This document shows, one piece after another, positions 31,905-42,643 of a DNA stretch of 64,000 nt. The notes beneath the pieces were generated by a model. The model saw nothing but the letters and a program-made list of their open reading frames with translations, ran no database searches and was not told the DNA's origin. The translations under genes and the position numbers were made by a program. Within the stretch, counting starts at the first letter, position 1. The number at the start of each line of letters is the position of its first letter. The DNA is from Phytohabitans houttuyneae (lineage in GTDB: Bacteria; Actinomycetota; Actinomycetes; Mycobacteriales; Micromonosporaceae), in assembly GCF_011764425.1 (NCBI RefSeq), contig NZ_BLPF01000001.1, positions 3,401,001 to 3,465,000 of the forward strand, in the 5' to 3' direction.

Positions 31905-32086
31905 TACTCGACCTCCTCGACCTTCACCAGGTGGTTGACGGCGAAGATCATGCCCCGAATCTCGGGACGGTCCTCCTTGACCACCACGTCCCTGATCCGC
32001 TTCAGCCCGAGCGAGCGCAGCGAGTTCCGCTGGTTGCTCTTCGCGCCGATCTCGGACCGGATCTGGGTGACCTTCAGGCGTGCCAT
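31904..32086 (-). CDS. rpmD: 50S ribosomal protein L30
   Basis: This 60-residue protein ([36 protein letters not shown]...) has the conserved RSEIG and RSLGLKRI segments. It overlaps the stops and starts of both neighbours by one base. Confidence 0.98.
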   Translation of the reverse strand: MARLKVTQIRSEIGAKSNQRNSLRSLGLKRIRDVVVKEDRPEIRGMIFAVNHLVKVEEVE

Positions 32087-32706
32087 TACGCGGTCACCCC
32101 CGCCCGAGCCGCCAGCATGGCGGCGGGAGCGACGTCCTCGACCGGCAGGCCGCGGCGCGCCGCGACGGCCTCGGGAGCCTCAAGGCTCCGCAGTGCCGCG
32201 ACGGTGGCGTGCACGATGTTGATCGGGTTGGAGGACCCGAGGCTCTTGGAGAGCACGTCGTGAATGCCCGCGCACTCCAGCACCGCGCGCACCGGGCCGC
32301 CGGCGATGACGCCGGTACCGGCCGAGGCCGGCTTGAGCAGGACGACGCCCGCGGCGTCCTCTCCCTGCACGGGGTGCGGGATGGTGGCGGCGATGCGCGG
32401 CACCTTGAAGAAGTGCTTCTTGGCCTCCTCGACGCCCTTGGCAATCGCCGCGGGCACCTCCTTGGCCTTGCCGTAGCCGACACCGACGGTCCCGTCGCCA
32501 TCGCCCACCACGACAAGCGCGGTGAAGCTGAAGCGACGGCCGCCCTTGACGACCTTGGCAACGCGGTTGATCGTGACTACGCGCTCGAGATGGGGGGTCT
32601 TCTCGACCGGCGCGTTGCCTTCACCGCGGCCGCGACCGCGGCCTTCGCGACGGCCGCCACCCTCGTTGCCACCGGACCCGCCGCCCCGGCGCTGCTGACC
32701 TGGCAT
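32086..32706 (-). CDS. rpsE: 30S ribosomal protein S5
   Basis: S5 controls translational accuracy. ATG 32706 gives 206 residues. A 35-residue Gly/Arg-rich leader precedes the double-stranded RNA-binding domain ([48 protein letters not shown]). The C-terminal domain has [44 protein letters not shown]. Confidence 0.98.
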   Translation of the reverse strand: MPGQQRRGGGSGGNEGGGRREGRGRGRGEGNAPVEKTPHLERVVTINRVAKVVKGGRRFSFTALVVVGDGDGTVGVGYGKAKEVPAAIAKGVEEAKKHFFKVPRIAATIPHPVQGEDAAGVVLLKPASAGTGVIAGGPVRAVLECAGIHDVLSKSLGSSNPINIVHATVAALRSLEAPEAVAARRGLPVEDVAPAAMLAARAGVTA

Positions 32707-32719
32707 TGGTCTTTCCTTC

Positions 32720-33109
32720 CTAGAACTCGAGTCCGGCTTCGCGGGCGGCCGTCGCCAGGGCGGCGAGCCGCCCGGCGTACTTGTTGCCACCGCGGTCGAA
32801 GACGACCTTGGAGATACCCGCAGCCTTCGCGCGGTCGGCGAGCAGGGCGCCCACCTTGCCGGCGAGAGCGCTCTTGTCGCCCTCGCCACCCCGGATCGCC
32901 GAGTCCAGGGTCGACGCTGACACCAGCGTGTGGCCCTTGTTGTCGTCGACGATCTGGGCGGTGATGTGCCGCAGCGAGCGAGTGACCACCAGGCGCGGAC
33001 GCTCGGCGGAGCCGAAGACGTTCTTCCGGACCCGGAAGTGCCTGCGCGCCCGCCCGACGGCGCGCTTCGCGGCCACGCCGCGGCGGCGCTTGAGCAGAGT
33101 CGCGCTCAC
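32720..33109 (-). CDS. rplR: 50S ribosomal protein L18
   Basis: L18 binds 5S rRNA. The 129 residues include [49 protein letters not shown] and the end [31 protein letters not shown] 33109 overlaps the rplF stop by four bases (GTGA). Confidence 0.98.
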   Translation of the reverse strand: MSATLLKRRRGVAAKRAVGRARRHFRVRKNVFGSAERPRLVVTRSLRHITAQIVDDNKGHTLVSASTLDSAIRGGEGDKSALAGKVGALLADRAKAAGISKVVFDRGGNKYAGRLAALATAAREAGLEF

Positions 33110-33648
33110 TTCTTACCTGCCTTTCCTGCCTTGCGGCGGATGACCTCGCCCTGGTACTTGATGCCCTTGCCCTTGTAGGGCTCCGGCGGGCGGATCTTCC
33201 GGATGTTGGCGGCGATCTCGCCGACCTGCTGCTTGTCGATCCCGGCGATGTGGAACAGCGTCGGGCGCTCGACCGTGAAGGTGATGCCCTCCGGCGCCGG
33301 CACCAGCACCGGGTGCGAGAACCCGAGCGCGAACTCCAGGTCCTTGCCCTTGGCGGTGACGCGGTAGCCGGTACCGCTGATCTCCAGGCTCTTCCGATAT
33401 CCCTCGGTGACGCCGACGATCATGTTGGCGACCAGCGTGCGGGACAGGCCGTGGAGCTCCTTGGCCCGGCGCTCGTCGTTGGGCCGGTTGACGTGCAGCT
33501 CACCGTCGTCGCCCCGCTCGGCCGTGATCGGCTCGACGAGGGTGTGCGACAGCTCGCCCTTCGGGCCCTTGACCCGCACGGTGCGGCCGCTGATGGTGAC
33601 GTCGACACCCGACGGAACGGGGATCGACTTACGTCCGATTCGCGACAT
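33106..33648 (-). CDS. rplF: 50S ribosomal protein L6
   Basis: ATG 33648 gives 180 residues starting [21 protein letters not shown]. The two repeated L6 domains are visible, and the C-terminal motif [32 protein letters not shown] is intact. An extended frame further upstream lacks family sequence. Confidence 0.98.
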   Translation of the reverse strand: MSRIGRKSIPVPSGVDVTISGRTVRVKGPKGELSHTLVEPITAERGDDGELHVNRPNDERRAKELHGLSRTLVANMIVGVTEGYRKSLEISGTGYRVTAKGKDLEFALGFSHPVLVPAPEGITFTVERPTLFHIAGIDKQQVGEIAANIRKIRPPEPYKGKGIKYQGEVIRRKAGKAGKK

Positions 33649-33664
33649 TTCTACCTGTCTCCCG

Positions 33665-34072
33665 TTACCAGACGAAGGCGAGGACTTCCCCGCCCACGCT
33701 CCGCTTGCGGGCCTGCCGGTCGGTGAGCAGCCCCTGGGACGTCGAAATGATCGCGACGCCGAGGCCGCCGAGCACCCGCGGGAGCTCGTCGGACTTGGCG
33801 TAAACCCGCAGACCGGGCTTGGACACACGCTTGATGCCGGCGAGGCTGCGCTCGCGGCTGGTGCCGTACTTCAGCTCGACGATCAGTCGCTTGCCGACGG
33901 CGCCTTCTTCGGGCTCCTCGACCACCCAGGAAGCGATGTAACCCTCGGCCTTGAGGACCTCGGCGATGTTCGCCTTGATCTTCGAGTAGGGCATCGTCAC
34001 CCGGTCGTGGTACGCCTGGTTGGCGTTGCGCAGACGCGTCAGCATGTCTGCGATCGGGTCGGTCATCGTCAT
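33665..34072 (-). CDS. rpsH: 30S ribosomal protein S8
   Basis: S8 is a primary 16S-binding protein and in other bacteria represses the spc operon. The 135 residues begin [40 protein letters not shown] and end with [36 protein letters not shown]. Confidence 0.98.
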   Translation of the reverse strand: MTMTDPIADMLTRLRNANQAYHDRVTMPYSKIKANIAEVLKAEGYIASWVVEEPEEGAVGKRLIVELKYGTSRERSLAGIKRVSKPGLRVYAKSDELPRVLGGLGVAIISTSQGLLTDRQARKRSVGGEVLAFVW

Positions 34073-34142
34073 CGGTTCAGATCAGCCTTTCTCGCCGGGG
34101 TTCCCGGAGCGCCGCCCGCGGGCCTACGGCGAAGAGAGTTGG

Positions 34143-34328
34143 TTACCAAGAAGCCTTGGACACGCCGGGGAGCTCACCGCGGTGGGCCATCTCCCGGATG
34201 CAGACGCGGCAGAGACCGAACTTGCGGTACACCGCCTTCGGCCGCCCGCACCGCTGGCAGCGGGTGTACGCGCGCACCGAGAACTTTGGCTTCTTGGCGG
34301 CCTTGAGGATCAGGGCCTTCTTCGCCAT
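34143..34328 (-). CDS. rpsN: 30S ribosomal protein S14 type Z
   Basis: The 61-residue short form ([21 protein letters not shown]...) has the zinc motif [20 protein letters not shown], two CXXC pairs. This C+ form is the zinc-rich housekeeping version; a zinc-free paralogue would be expected elsewhere in the genome. It lies four bases after rplE. Confidence 0.98.
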   Translation of the reverse strand: MAKKALILKAAKKPKFSVRAYTRCQRCGRPKAVYRKFGLCRVCIREMAHRGELPGVSKASW

Positions 34329-34332
34329 GTTG

Positions 34333-34905
34333 TCAGTTCTCCTTGAACGGGAAGCCCAGGAGCTTCAGCAGCACCCGGCCCTCGTCATCGGTCTTCGCGG
34401 TGGTGACCACCGTGATGTCCATGCCCCGGACCCGATCGATCCGGTCCTGGTCGATCTCGTGGAACACCGACTGCTCGGTGAGACCGAACGTGTAGTTGCC
34501 GTTGCCGTCGAGCTTGCGCGCGTCGAGGCCACGGAAGTCACGGATACGCGGCAGCGCGATCGACAGCAGCCGGTCCAGGAACTCCCACATCCGGTCGCCG
34601 CGAAGCGTGACCTTGGCACCGATCGGCATGCCCTCGCGGAGCTTGAACTGCGCGATCGACTTGGTCGCGCGGCGCACCAGCGGCTTCTGCCCGGTGATCG
34701 TGGCGAGGTCGCGGACCGCGCCGTCGATCAGCTTGGCGTCGCGGGCTGCCTCGCCGACACCCATGTTGACCACGATCTTCACGAGACCCGGCACCTGCAT
34801 CGGGTTGGCGTAGTTGAACTGGTCCTTCAGCTTCGCCACGATCTCGCTGCGGTACCGCTCCTTGAGGCGCGGCGTGATCTTGGTTTCGGTGGGGGCAGTC
34901 ATCAC
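34333..34905 (-). CDS. rplE: 50S ribosomal protein L5
   Basis: L5 binds 5S rRNA and the P-site tRNA. The 190 residues include [65 protein letters not shown] and the late [30 protein letters not shown]. Its ATG overlaps the rplX stop by four bases. Confidence 0.98.
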   Translation of the reverse strand: MMTAPTETKITPRLKERYRSEIVAKLKDQFNYANPMQVPGLVKIVVNMGVGEAARDAKLIDGAVRDLATITGQKPLVRRATKSIAQFKLREGMPIGAKVTLRGDRMWEFLDRLLSIALPRIRDFRGLDARKLDGNGNYTFGLTEQSVFHEIDQDRIDRVRGMDITVVTTAKTDDEGRVLLKLLGFPFKEN

Positions 34906-35216
34906 AGGTCCTTACCGTTGCGACGCGAGACGCGGACCTTCTGGCCGTTGTCGTCGACGCGGTAGCCGACGCGGGCCGGCTTGCCGTCAGAGTCGACGAC
35001 CATCACGTTGGAGACGTGGATCGCCGCCTCCTGAGTGACGATGCCGCCGGTCTTGGCGCCACGCTGGGTCGTGCGAATGCGAGTGTGCTTCTTGACGCGG
35101 TTGACGCCCTCGACGATGACCTTGTCCTCCCGCGGCAGGGCCTGAATGACCTTGCCCCGGGCGCCCTTGTCCTTGCCGGCGATGACCTCGACCGTGTCGC
35201 CCTTCTTAACCTTCAC
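34902..35216 (-). CDS. rplX: 50S ribosomal protein L24
   Basis: L24 initiates large-subunit assembly. The 104 residues begin [44 protein letters not shown], the KOW-type motif of the family. It follows rplN by two bases and overlaps rplE by four. Confidence 0.98.
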   Translation of the reverse strand: MKVKKGDTVEVIAGKDKGARGKVIQALPREDKVIVEGVNRVKKHTRIRTTQRGAKTGGIVTQEAAIHVSNVMVVDSDGKPARVGYRVDDNGQKVRVSRRNGKDL

Positions 35217-35218
35217 GG

Positions 35219-35587
35219 TTAGAGCACCTCCGGTGCGAGCGAAATGATCTTCATGAACCGCTTGTCCCGCAGCTCGCGGCCCACCGGGCCGAAGATGCGG
35301 GTGCCACGCGGGTCACCGCCGTCCTTGATGATCACAGCGGCGTTCTCGTCAAAGCGGATGTACGACCCGTCCGGGCGCCGCTTCTCCTTCGCGGTGCGGA
35401 CGACGACCGCCTTGACGACGTCGCCCTTCTTGACACCCGCGCCCGGGATCGCGTCCTTGACCGTGGCCACGATGACGTCGCCGATACCGGCGTAGCGCCG
35501 ACCCGAGCCACCGAGCACACGGATGCACAGGATCTCCCGGGCACCCGTGTTGTCGGCGACGCGCAGTCGCGACTCCTGCTGAATCAC
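35219..35587 (-). CDS. rplN: 50S ribosomal protein L14
   Basis: The 122 residues ([49 protein letters not shown]...) match L14 from end to end, with [11 protein letters not shown] and [16 protein letters not shown]. It opens the spc set after a 69-bp gap from rpsQ. Confidence 0.98.
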   Translation of the reverse strand: MIQQESRLRVADNTGAREILCIRVLGGSGRRYAGIGDVIVATVKDAIPGAGVKKGDVVKAVVVRTAKEKRRPDGSYIRFDENAAVIIKDGGDPRGTRIFGPVGRELRDKRFMKIISLAPEVL

Positions 35588-35656
35588 GTCTATCTCCTAT
35601 GTCTGCCAGTTCTCCGGCGGGTCGGCCGCCGGAGCTTGGCGGAACGGTCGGCTCTA

Positions 35657-35947
35657 CTACTTGGCCTTCTCGAGGATCTCCACGACCCGCCAGCGCTTGG
35701 TGGCGGACAGCGGGCGGGTCTCCATCAGCAGCACCCGGTCGCCGACGCCGCACGCGTTCTGCTCGTCGTGCACCTTCAGCTTGCTGGTGCGCCGCAGCAC
35801 CTTGCCGTAAAGCGGGTGCTTGACGCGGTCCTCGACCTCGACAACGACGGTCTTGTCCATCTTGTCGCTGACGACCAGGCCCTCGCGGACCTTGCGCCGG
35901 GCCCGAGGCGCGGCGGCGGTCTCCGCCGCGGCGGTGTTCTCACTCAT
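35657..35947 (-). CDS. rpsQ: 30S ribosomal protein S17
   Basis: The 96-residue OB-fold protein has [46 protein letters not shown] short Ala/Glu-rich leader precedes the core. ATG 35947 overlaps the rpmC stop by four bases. Confidence 0.97.
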   Translation of the reverse strand: MSENTAAAETAAAPRARRKVREGLVVSDKMDKTVVVEVEDRVKHPLYGKVLRRTSKLKVHDEQNACGVGDRVLLMETRPLSATKRWRVVEILEKAK

Positions 35948-36180
35948 GACGCAATCACCTCAGTCGGCGCGGCCGAGAGCCCCAGCTCGCGCTCACGCAT
36001 GATCGTGTAAATCCTGGCGATCTCCTTGCGGATGACCTGCAGGCGCTTGTTGTTGTCCAGCTGGCCGGTCGCGCTCTGTACGCGGAGGTTGAACAGCTCC
36101 GCCTTGGCCTCCCGCAGCTTCGCGGTCAGCTCCTCGTCGGACTGCTCGCGCAGCTCGGCAGCCTTGGTGCCCGCTGCCAT
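35944..36180 (-). CDS. rpmC: 50S ribosomal protein L29
   Basis: The 78-residue helical hairpin protein ([60 protein letters not shown]) lies at the polypeptide exit in the family. It shares one base with the rplP stop (TGATG). Confidence 0.97.
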   Translation of the reverse strand: MAAGTKAAELREQSDEELTAKLREAKAELFNLRVQSATGQLDNNKRLQVIRKEIARIYTIMRERELGLSAAPTEVIAS

Positions 36181-36605
36181 CAGACCTCACCCACTTCGCG
36201 CGTCACAATGCGGCATTTCATCGGGAGCTTGTGGATCGCGCGGCGCATGGCCTCCCGCGCGATCGTCTCGTTCGGGAATGACATCTCGAACAGGACACGC
36301 CCCGGCTTGATGTTGGCGACCCACCACTCGGGCGAGCCCTTGCCGGAACCCATCCGGGTTTCGGCCGGCTTCTTCGTCAGGGCCTGGTCCGGGAAGACCG
36401 TGATCCAGACCTTGCCGCCACGCTTGATGTGGCGGGTCATGGCGATACGAGCCGCCTCGATCTGCCGGTTGGTCACGTAGGCGGGCTCCAGTGCCTGGAT
36501 ACCAAACTCGCCGAAGACAACCCGGTTGCCGCCCTTGCTCGCCCCGGAACGGGACGGGTGGTGCGGCTTGCGGAAGCCCTTCGGGGGCTTACGCGGCATC
36601 AGCAT
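36180..36605 (-). CDS. rplP: 50S ribosomal protein L16
   Basis: L16 stabilises the A-site tRNA. The 141 residues read [68 protein letters not shown] and so on, with [25 protein letters not shown]. It lies three bases after rpsC. Confidence 0.98.
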   Translation of the reverse strand: MLMPRKPPKGFRKPHHPSRSGASKGGNRVVFGEFGIQALEPAYVTNRQIEAARIAMTRHIKRGGKVWITVFPDQALTKKPAETRMGSGKGSPEWWVANIKPGRVLFEMSFPNETIAREAMRRAIHKLPMKCRIVTREVGEV

Positions 36606-36608
36606 TTG

Positions 36609-37469
36609 TCAGCCCTCCTGCTGCTCACTCGGGGCGGCGGTGGCGGCGGGTGCGGCCTCTACGGGAGCGGCTGCCGGCGGAGCGGACTGCTCAGCAGCGG
36701 CAGCGGCAGCGGCGCGGCCCGCCTCGGTGCCGCCGGCGGTCGTACCGGACGAGCCGGAACGGCCACGGCGCGGACGCTCGGGACGGTCGCCCCGGTCGCG
36801 GCGCGGGCGGGCGGGCCCGGTGTCGGCCGGGGTCTCGCGACCCGGCACGGCGTCACCCTTGTAGATCCACACCTTCACGCCGATGCGGCCGAAGGTGGTA
36901 CGCGCCTCGAAGAAGCCGTACTCGATGTTGGCCCGCAGCGTGTGCAGCGGCACCCGACCCTCGCGGTAGAACTCCGTACGGCTCATCTCGGCGCCGCCCA
37001 GGCGGCCCGAGACCTGCACCCGGATGCCCCGCACGATCGGGTTCTTCATCGCGGACTGCATCGCCTTGCGCATCGCCCGGCGGAAGCTGACCCGGCTGGA
37101 CAGCTGCTCGGCCACGCCCTGCGCGACGAGCTGCGCGTCCGACTCGGGGCTCTTCACCTCGAGGATGTTGAGCTGCACCTGCTTGCCGGTGAGCTTCTCA
37201 AGCTCGCCGCGGATGCGGTCGGCCTCCGCGCCCTTACGGCCGATGACAATGCCCGGCCGGGCGGTGTGGATGTCGACCCGCACCCGGTCGCGGGTGCGCT
37301 CGATGTCCACCTTGGAGATGCCGGCGCGCTCCAGGCCCTTGGACATCATCCGCCGGATCTTCACGTCCTCGGCGATGTAGTCCTTGTAGAGCTTGTCCGC
37401 GTACCAGCGGGACTTCCAGTCGGTGGAGATGCCGAGCCGGAACCCGTGCGGGTGAACCTTCTGACCCAT
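36609..37469 (-). CDS. rpsC: 30S ribosomal protein S3
   Basis: S3 forms part of the mRNA entry tunnel. The start [35 protein letters not shown], the KH domain ([20 protein letters not shown]) and [32 protein letters not shown] are canonical. The 286 residues include an unusual C-terminal tail of about 70 residues ([19 protein letters not shown], then Ala-rich). Its ATG overlaps the rplV stop by one base. Confidence 0.98.
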   Translation of the reverse strand: MGQKVHPHGFRLGISTDWKSRWYADKLYKDYIAEDVKIRRMMSKGLERAGISKVDIERTRDRVRVDIHTARPGIVIGRKGAEADRIRGELEKLTGKQVQLNILEVKSPESDAQLVAQGVAEQLSSRVSFRRAMRKAMQSAMKNPIVRGIRVQVSGRLGGAEMSRTEFYREGRVPLHTLRANIEYGFFEARTTFGRIGVKVWIYKGDAVPGRETPADTGPARPRRDRGDRPERPRRGRSGSSGTTAGGTEAGRAAAAAAAEQSAPPAAAPVEAAPAATAAPSEQQEG

Positions 37470-37956
37470 TACTCGGTCCCTTCCTCGGCGGTGGTCTTCT
37501 CCGCCTTCGTCTCGGCAGGCTCGGTGGCCTTGGCCGGAGCCGCCTTCTTCGCCGGAGCCGCCTTCTTGGCCGCAGCCTTGCGCGGAGCCGCCGGCGCGAC
37601 CGCCTCCACCGCCACGGTGATGTGGCAGGTGCGCTTGCGGATCCGGTACGCCCGGCCCTGCGCCCGCGGCTGGAACCGCTTGAGCGTGGGCCCTCGTCGA
37701 CGAACGCCTCGCTGACGAGCAGCGCGTCGGGGTCCAGCCGCTCGTTGTTCTCGGCGTTCGCGATCGCGCTGGCCAGCACCTTGTACACCTGCTCGCTGGC
37801 CGCCTGCGGGGCGAACTTCAGCACCGTGAGCGCCTCCTGCGCGGGCAGACCGCGGACGAGGTTGACCACCCGGCGCGCCTTCGTCGGCGAGATGCGCACG
37901 TGACGCGCAACCGCCCGCGCGCCCGGAAGCGCCGGAGCGTCGCCTTTAACTGGCAT
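37469..37956 (-). CDS. rplV: 50S ribosomal protein L22 (frame break at 37688-37693)
   Basis: L22 lines the exit tunnel. The text is canonical to [12 protein letters not shown] ([55 protein letters not shown]), then the frame breaks. One added G:C in the GGGCCC at 37688-37693 restores [35 protein letters not shown] and an Ala/Lys-rich tail. The TAA stop overlaps the rpsC ATG. The repaired length is 162 residues. The gene is essential, so a sequencing deletion is by far the best explanation. Confidence 0.96.
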
Positions 37957-37996
37957 CGCTGTAACCCCTTGATCCTTTATCCGTAGTCCTGCTGCT

Positions 37997-38278
37997 TTAC
38001 CGGCGCCGGCTCTTGCGGTCGTCCTTCTCGTGACCCTTGAACGTGCGGGTCAGCGCGAACTCGCCGAGCTTGTGCCCGACCATCGCCTCGGTGATGAACA
38101 CCGGGACGTGCTTGCGACCGTCGTGCACCGCGATCGTGTGCCCGAGCATCTCGGGGATGATCGTCGAACGCCGCGACCAGGTCTTGATGACGTTCTTGGA
38201 ACCCTTGTCGTTCTGCGTCTCCACCTTCTTCACCAGGTGGTCGTCGACGAAGGGGCCCTTCTTGAGACTGCGTGGCAT
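37997..38278 (-). CDS. rpsS: 30S ribosomal protein S19
   Basis: The 93 residues ([23 protein letters not shown]...) contain the family motif [51 protein letters not shown]. It follows rplB by six bases. Confidence 0.98.
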   Translation of the reverse strand: MPRSLKKGPFVDDHLVKKVETQNDKGSKNVIKTWSRRSTIIPEMLGHTIAVHDGRKHVPVFITEAMVGHKLGEFALTRTFKGHEKDDRKSRRR

Positions 38279-38284
38279 GTGGGA

Positions 38285-39124
38285 TTAACCCCGCTTCCGG
38301 TTGGCGTAACGACGGCGAACGATCAGCCGGTCGCTCGGCAGACCCTTGCGGCGGGTGCGACCCTCCGGCTTGCCCTGGGGGTTGACCGGGTGACGACCAC
38401 CGGAGGTCTTACCCTCACCACCACCGTGCGGGTGGTCGACCGGGTTCATCGCGACACCGCGGACGGTCGGGCGCTTGCCCTTCCACCGCATCCGGCCGGC
38501 CTTACCCCAGTTGATGTTGGACTGATCGGCGTTGCCGATCTCGCCGACGGTCGCGCGGCAGCGCACGTCGACGCGGCGGATCTCGCCCGACGGCATACGG
38601 AGCGTCGCGTAGGCGCCCTCACGGCCGAGCAGCTGGATGCCGACGCCGGCCGAGCGGGCCAGCTTGGCGCCGCCGCCCGGACGCAGCTCCACGCAGTGGA
38701 TCTGGGTACCCACCGGGATGTTGCGCAGCGGCAGGTTGTTGCCCGGCTTGATGTCGGCACCCGGGCCGGACTCGACCCGGTCGCCCTGCTTCAGGTCCTT
38801 CGGCGCGACGATGTAGCGCTTCTCGCCGTCGGCGTAGTGCAGCAGCGCGATGCGCGCGGTGCGGTTGGGGTCGTACTCGATGTGCGCGACCTTCGCCGGA
38901 ACGCCGTCCTTGTCGACCCGCTTGAAGTCGATCAGCCGGTACTGGCGCTTGTGCCCGCCACCCTGGTGCCGCGTAGTGATCTTTCCACTCGCGTTGCGGC
39001 CGCCCTTCTTGGGCAGCGGCACCAGCAGCGACTTCTCCGGCGTCGACCGGGTGATCTCAGCGAAGTCGGCGACGCTGGAGCCGCGGCGGCCCGGCGACGT
39101 CGGCTTGTACTTACGAATCGGCAT
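38285..39124 (-). CDS. rplB: 50S ribosomal protein L2
   Basis: L2 is needed for subunit association and peptidyl transfer. The 279 residues begin [69 protein letters not shown]. They include [47 protein letters not shown] with the key His region. Confidence 0.98.
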   Translation of the reverse strand: MPIRKYKPTSPGRRGSSVADFAEITRSTPEKSLLVPLPKKGGRNASGKITTRHQGGGHKRQYRLIDFKRVDKDGVPAKVAHIEYDPNRTARIALLHYADGEKRYIVAPKDLKQGDRVESGPGADIKPGNNLPLRNIPVGTQIHCVELRPGGGAKLARSAGVGIQLLGREGAYATLRMPSGEIRRVDVRCRATVGEIGNADQSNINWGKAGRMRWKGKRPTVRGVAMNPVDHPHGGGEGKTSGGRHPVNPQGKPEGRTRRKGLPSDRLIVRRRYANRKRG

Positions 39125-39138
39125 GATTTAACAACCCC

Positions 39139-39441
39139 TCAGCTGACCGGGCCGCCGAAGGCCTCGATGCGGTCACCGTCAGCCAGCTTCACCAGCGCCC
39201 GCTTGGTGGCCTTGCGCTGCCCCCAGCCGGTGCGGGTGCGCTTGCGCTTGCCCTCGCGGTTGGCGGTGTTGACCGTCAGCACGCGGACGTTGAAGATCTG
39301 CTGGATAGCGATCTTGATCTGGGTCTTGTTGGCGTCCGGCCGGACCAGGAACGTGTACCAGTTCTGGTCCAGAACGCTGTAGCTCTTCTCGGACACGACC
39401 GGCGCGATGATGATGTCGCGCGGATCCGGGATGGTGGTCAC
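39139..39441 (-). CDS. rplW: 50S ribosomal protein L23
   Basis: L23 docks trigger factor and SRP at the exit tunnel. The 100 residues include [79 protein letters not shown]. Its start overlaps the rplD stop by four bases. Confidence 0.98.
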   Translation of the reverse strand: MTTIPDPRDIIIAPVVSEKSYSVLDQNWYTFLVRPDANKTQIKIAIQQIFNVRVLTVNTANREGKRKRTRTGWGQRKATKRALVKLADGDRIEAFGGPVS

Positions 39442-40094
39442 TTGTCGGCCTCCGTCTCGTCCGCCGGCTTCTCGCCCAGGAACTCGGCGAGCGCGTCCTT
39501 GGTGAACACGACGTCGTCGGCGACCAGCACGTCGTACGTGTTGAGCTGGCCGGCCTCGATCAGGTGCACGCCCTCGCCGGCCAGGTTGCGCAGCGACAGC
39601 CAGTTGAGCTCGTCTTCAGCGCCGAGCACGACCAGCACGCGCGCCCGCTCGCTGGCGGTGCGCAGCGTCTTGAGCGCCGCCTTGGTCGACGGCGTCTCGC
39701 CGCTGACGAACGCCTCGACGACGTGCAGGCGACCCTCGCGGGCCCGGTCGGAGAGGGCGCCACGCAGGGCGGCGACCTTCATCTTCTTCGGGGTCCGCTG
39801 GCTGTAGTCGCGCGGGACCGGACCGTGCACCACGCCACCGCCGGTGAACTGCGGCGCGCGGATCGAGCCCTGGCGGGCGCGGCCCGTGCCCTTCTGCTTG
39901 TACGGCTTCTTGCCGCCACCGGCGACCTCACCGCGGGTCTTCGCCTTGTGCGTGCCCTGGCGGGCGGCCGCGAGCTGGGCCACCACGACCTGGTGCATCA
40001 GCGGGATGTTCGCCTGTACGTCGAACACCTCAGCGGGCAGGTCAACGGTGCCGGCCGTCGTGCCCTCGGGGGTCAGAACGCCAACCGTGGTCAC
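39438..40094 (-). CDS. rplD: 50S ribosomal protein L4
   Basis: L4 contributes to the exit tunnel and in some bacteria represses the S10 operon. The 218 residues have [82 protein letters not shown]. It overlaps the rplC stop by four bases. Confidence 0.98.
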   Translation of the reverse strand: MTTVGVLTPEGTTAGTVDLPAEVFDVQANIPLMHQVVVAQLAAARQGTHKAKTRGEVAGGGKKPYKQKGTGRARQGSIRAPQFTGGGVVHGPVPRDYSQRTPKKMKVAALRGALSDRAREGRLHVVEAFVSGETPSTKAALKTLRTASERARVLVVLGAEDELNWLSLRNLAGEGVHLIEAGQLNTYDVLVADDVVFTKDALAEFLGEKPADETEADK

Positions 40095-40750
40095 TTCGCA
40101 CCACCCTTCACCTTCGCCTTGGCCGCGGTGCGGACCAGCACGAGAGCGCCGGCCGGACCGGGGATCGCGCCCCTGACCAGCAGCAGGTTGTTTTCCGTGT
40201 CGATCGCCTGCACCGTGAGGTTTTGCACGGTGTAGCGCACGCCGCCCATGCGACCGGCCATCTTCACGCCCTTGAAGACGCGACCGGGGGTCGCGCAGGC
40301 GCCGATGGAACCGGGCGAGCGGTGCTTGCGCTCGACACCGTGGCTGGCGCGCAGGCCGTGGAAGCCGTGCCGCTTCATGACGCCGGCGAAGCCCTTGCCC
40401 TTGGTCTTGCCGGTGACGTCGATGACGGTGCCCGCCCCGAACGCCTCGACAGTGACCTCCTGGCCGAGCTCGTACTCACCCGCGTCGGTCGTGCGCAGCT
40501 CCACGATGTGGCGCCGCGGCGCCGTGCCGGCCTTCTCGAAGTGGCCGGTGCGCGGCTTGTTGACCTTGCGCGGGTCGACGGCGCCGAACGCCAGCTGCAC
40601 CGCGGCGTACCCGTCCTTGTCGGACGTGCGCACCTGGGTCACGACGCACGGGCCGGCCTGCACCACGGTCACCGGGACAACCTTGTTGTTGTCCCAGACC
40701 TGGGTCATGCCGAGCTTGGCGCCCAGGATGCCCTTCACTTGCCTGTCCAT
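40091..40750 (-). CDS. rplC: 50S ribosomal protein L3
   Basis: The 219 residues ([42 protein letters not shown]) have the conserved [65 protein letters not shown] loop that reaches the peptidyl transferase centre. It is 13 bp after rpsJ. Confidence 0.98.
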   Translation of the reverse strand: MDRQVKGILGAKLGMTQVWDNNKVVPVTVVQAGPCVVTQVRTSDKDGYAAVQLAFGAVDPRKVNKPRTGHFEKAGTAPRRHIVELRTTDAGEYELGQEVTVEAFGAGTVIDVTGKTKGKGFAGVMKRHGFHGLRASHGVERKHRSPGSIGACATPGRVFKGVKMAGRMGGVRYTVQNLTVQAIDTENNLLLVRGAIPGPAGALVLVRTAAKAKVKGGAK

Positions 40751-40763
40751 GAGTTCGCAGTCC

Positions 40764-41072
40764 CTACAGCTTGATCTCGATGTCGACGCCAGCCGGCAGG
40801 TCGAGGCGCATGAGCGAGTCGACCGTCTTGGGGGTCGGGTCGATGATGTCGATCAGACGCTTGTGCGTGCGCATCTCGAAGTGCTCGCGCGAGTCCTTGT
40901 ACTTGTGCGGCGACCGGATCACGCAGTAACGGTTGATCTCGGTCGGCAGCGGCACCGGGCCCGCGACCTGAGCACCGGTACGGGTCACCGTCTCCACGAT
41001 CTTCCGAGCCGAGGAGTCGACGACCTCGTGGTCATAGGCCTTGAGCCGGATGCGGATCTTCTGTCCCGCCAT
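40764..41072 (-). CDS. rpsJ: 30S ribosomal protein S10
   Basis: The 102 residues begin [79 protein letters not shown] 41072 is chosen because family proteins start there; a frame extension to 41126 is not family-like. It is the first gene of the S10 operon. S10 also acts with NusB in antitermination. Confidence 0.98.
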   Translation of the reverse strand: MAGQKIRIRLKAYDHEVVDSSARKIVETVTRTGAQVAGPVPLPTEINRYCVIRSPHKYKDSREHFEMRTHKRLIDIIDPTPKTVDSLMRLDLPAGVDIEIKL

Positions 41073-41192
41073 GGTGGCTTCGTTTCCTTCTCTCGCGATG
41101 CCGCTGTGTTGCGGATGGCTGTCCATCCCTTGGCCGACCCCCGCGGTCGGGCGTGTCGCGCCTTCGGGCCAGACTCCGCCCCAAAAAGCTGG

Positions 41193-41221
41193 GGCCTAAC
41201 CTGGTGGCTTGCGGGGGTCAA
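41193..41221 (-). promoter_or_regulatory. Putative promoter of the S10 operon (TTGACC-N17-TAGGCC)
   Basis: On the minus strand TTGACC (41216-41221) and TAGGCC (41193-41198) are 17 bp apart. A second perfect -35 hexamer TTGACA lies just upstream at 41233-41238. The -10 is not a good TANNNT match, so the exact start is uncertain. Confidence 0.4.
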
Positions 41222-41262
41222 GGCACCGGGCGTGTCAACACACCCCGGCCACCCGCGAGGAT

Positions 41263-41298
41263 GGCCGGCTGCTGTGCTTTGAACGGCAGCAGCCGGCC
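41263..41298 (-). terminator. Terminator downstream of tuf
   Basis: GGCCGGCTGCTG (41263-41274) pairs perfectly with CAGCAGCCGGCC (41287-41298) over a 12-base loop. It lies about 70 bp beyond the tuf stop and separates the str operon from the S10 operon. Confidence 0.75.
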
Positions 41299-41367
41299 AC
41301 CCCACGAAACGCAACCTGACTAGTATGCCGTACTACCGCACGGCAGGTCTAATCGGGGTTACTCAGC

Positions 41368-42561
<1,194 letters not shown>

Positions 42562-42643
42562 TGGTGTCCTCCTGTGGACTTCTTGGTTCGTACGCTTGGT
42601 CTTGCAACTGTGCGGCCATCAGGCCCGGTCTGGTGCGGTCCGA

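Larger units (their letters stand above)
41073..41367 (-). other. S10 operon leader and tuf 3' region
   Basis: This 295-bp gap contains the tuf terminator (41263-41298) and, downstream of it on the minus strand, promoter-like elements and a leader of roughly 110 bases before rpsJ. A smaller inverted repeat GCCGT/ACGGC flanks 41332-41339. No gene is evident. Confidence 0.6.
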
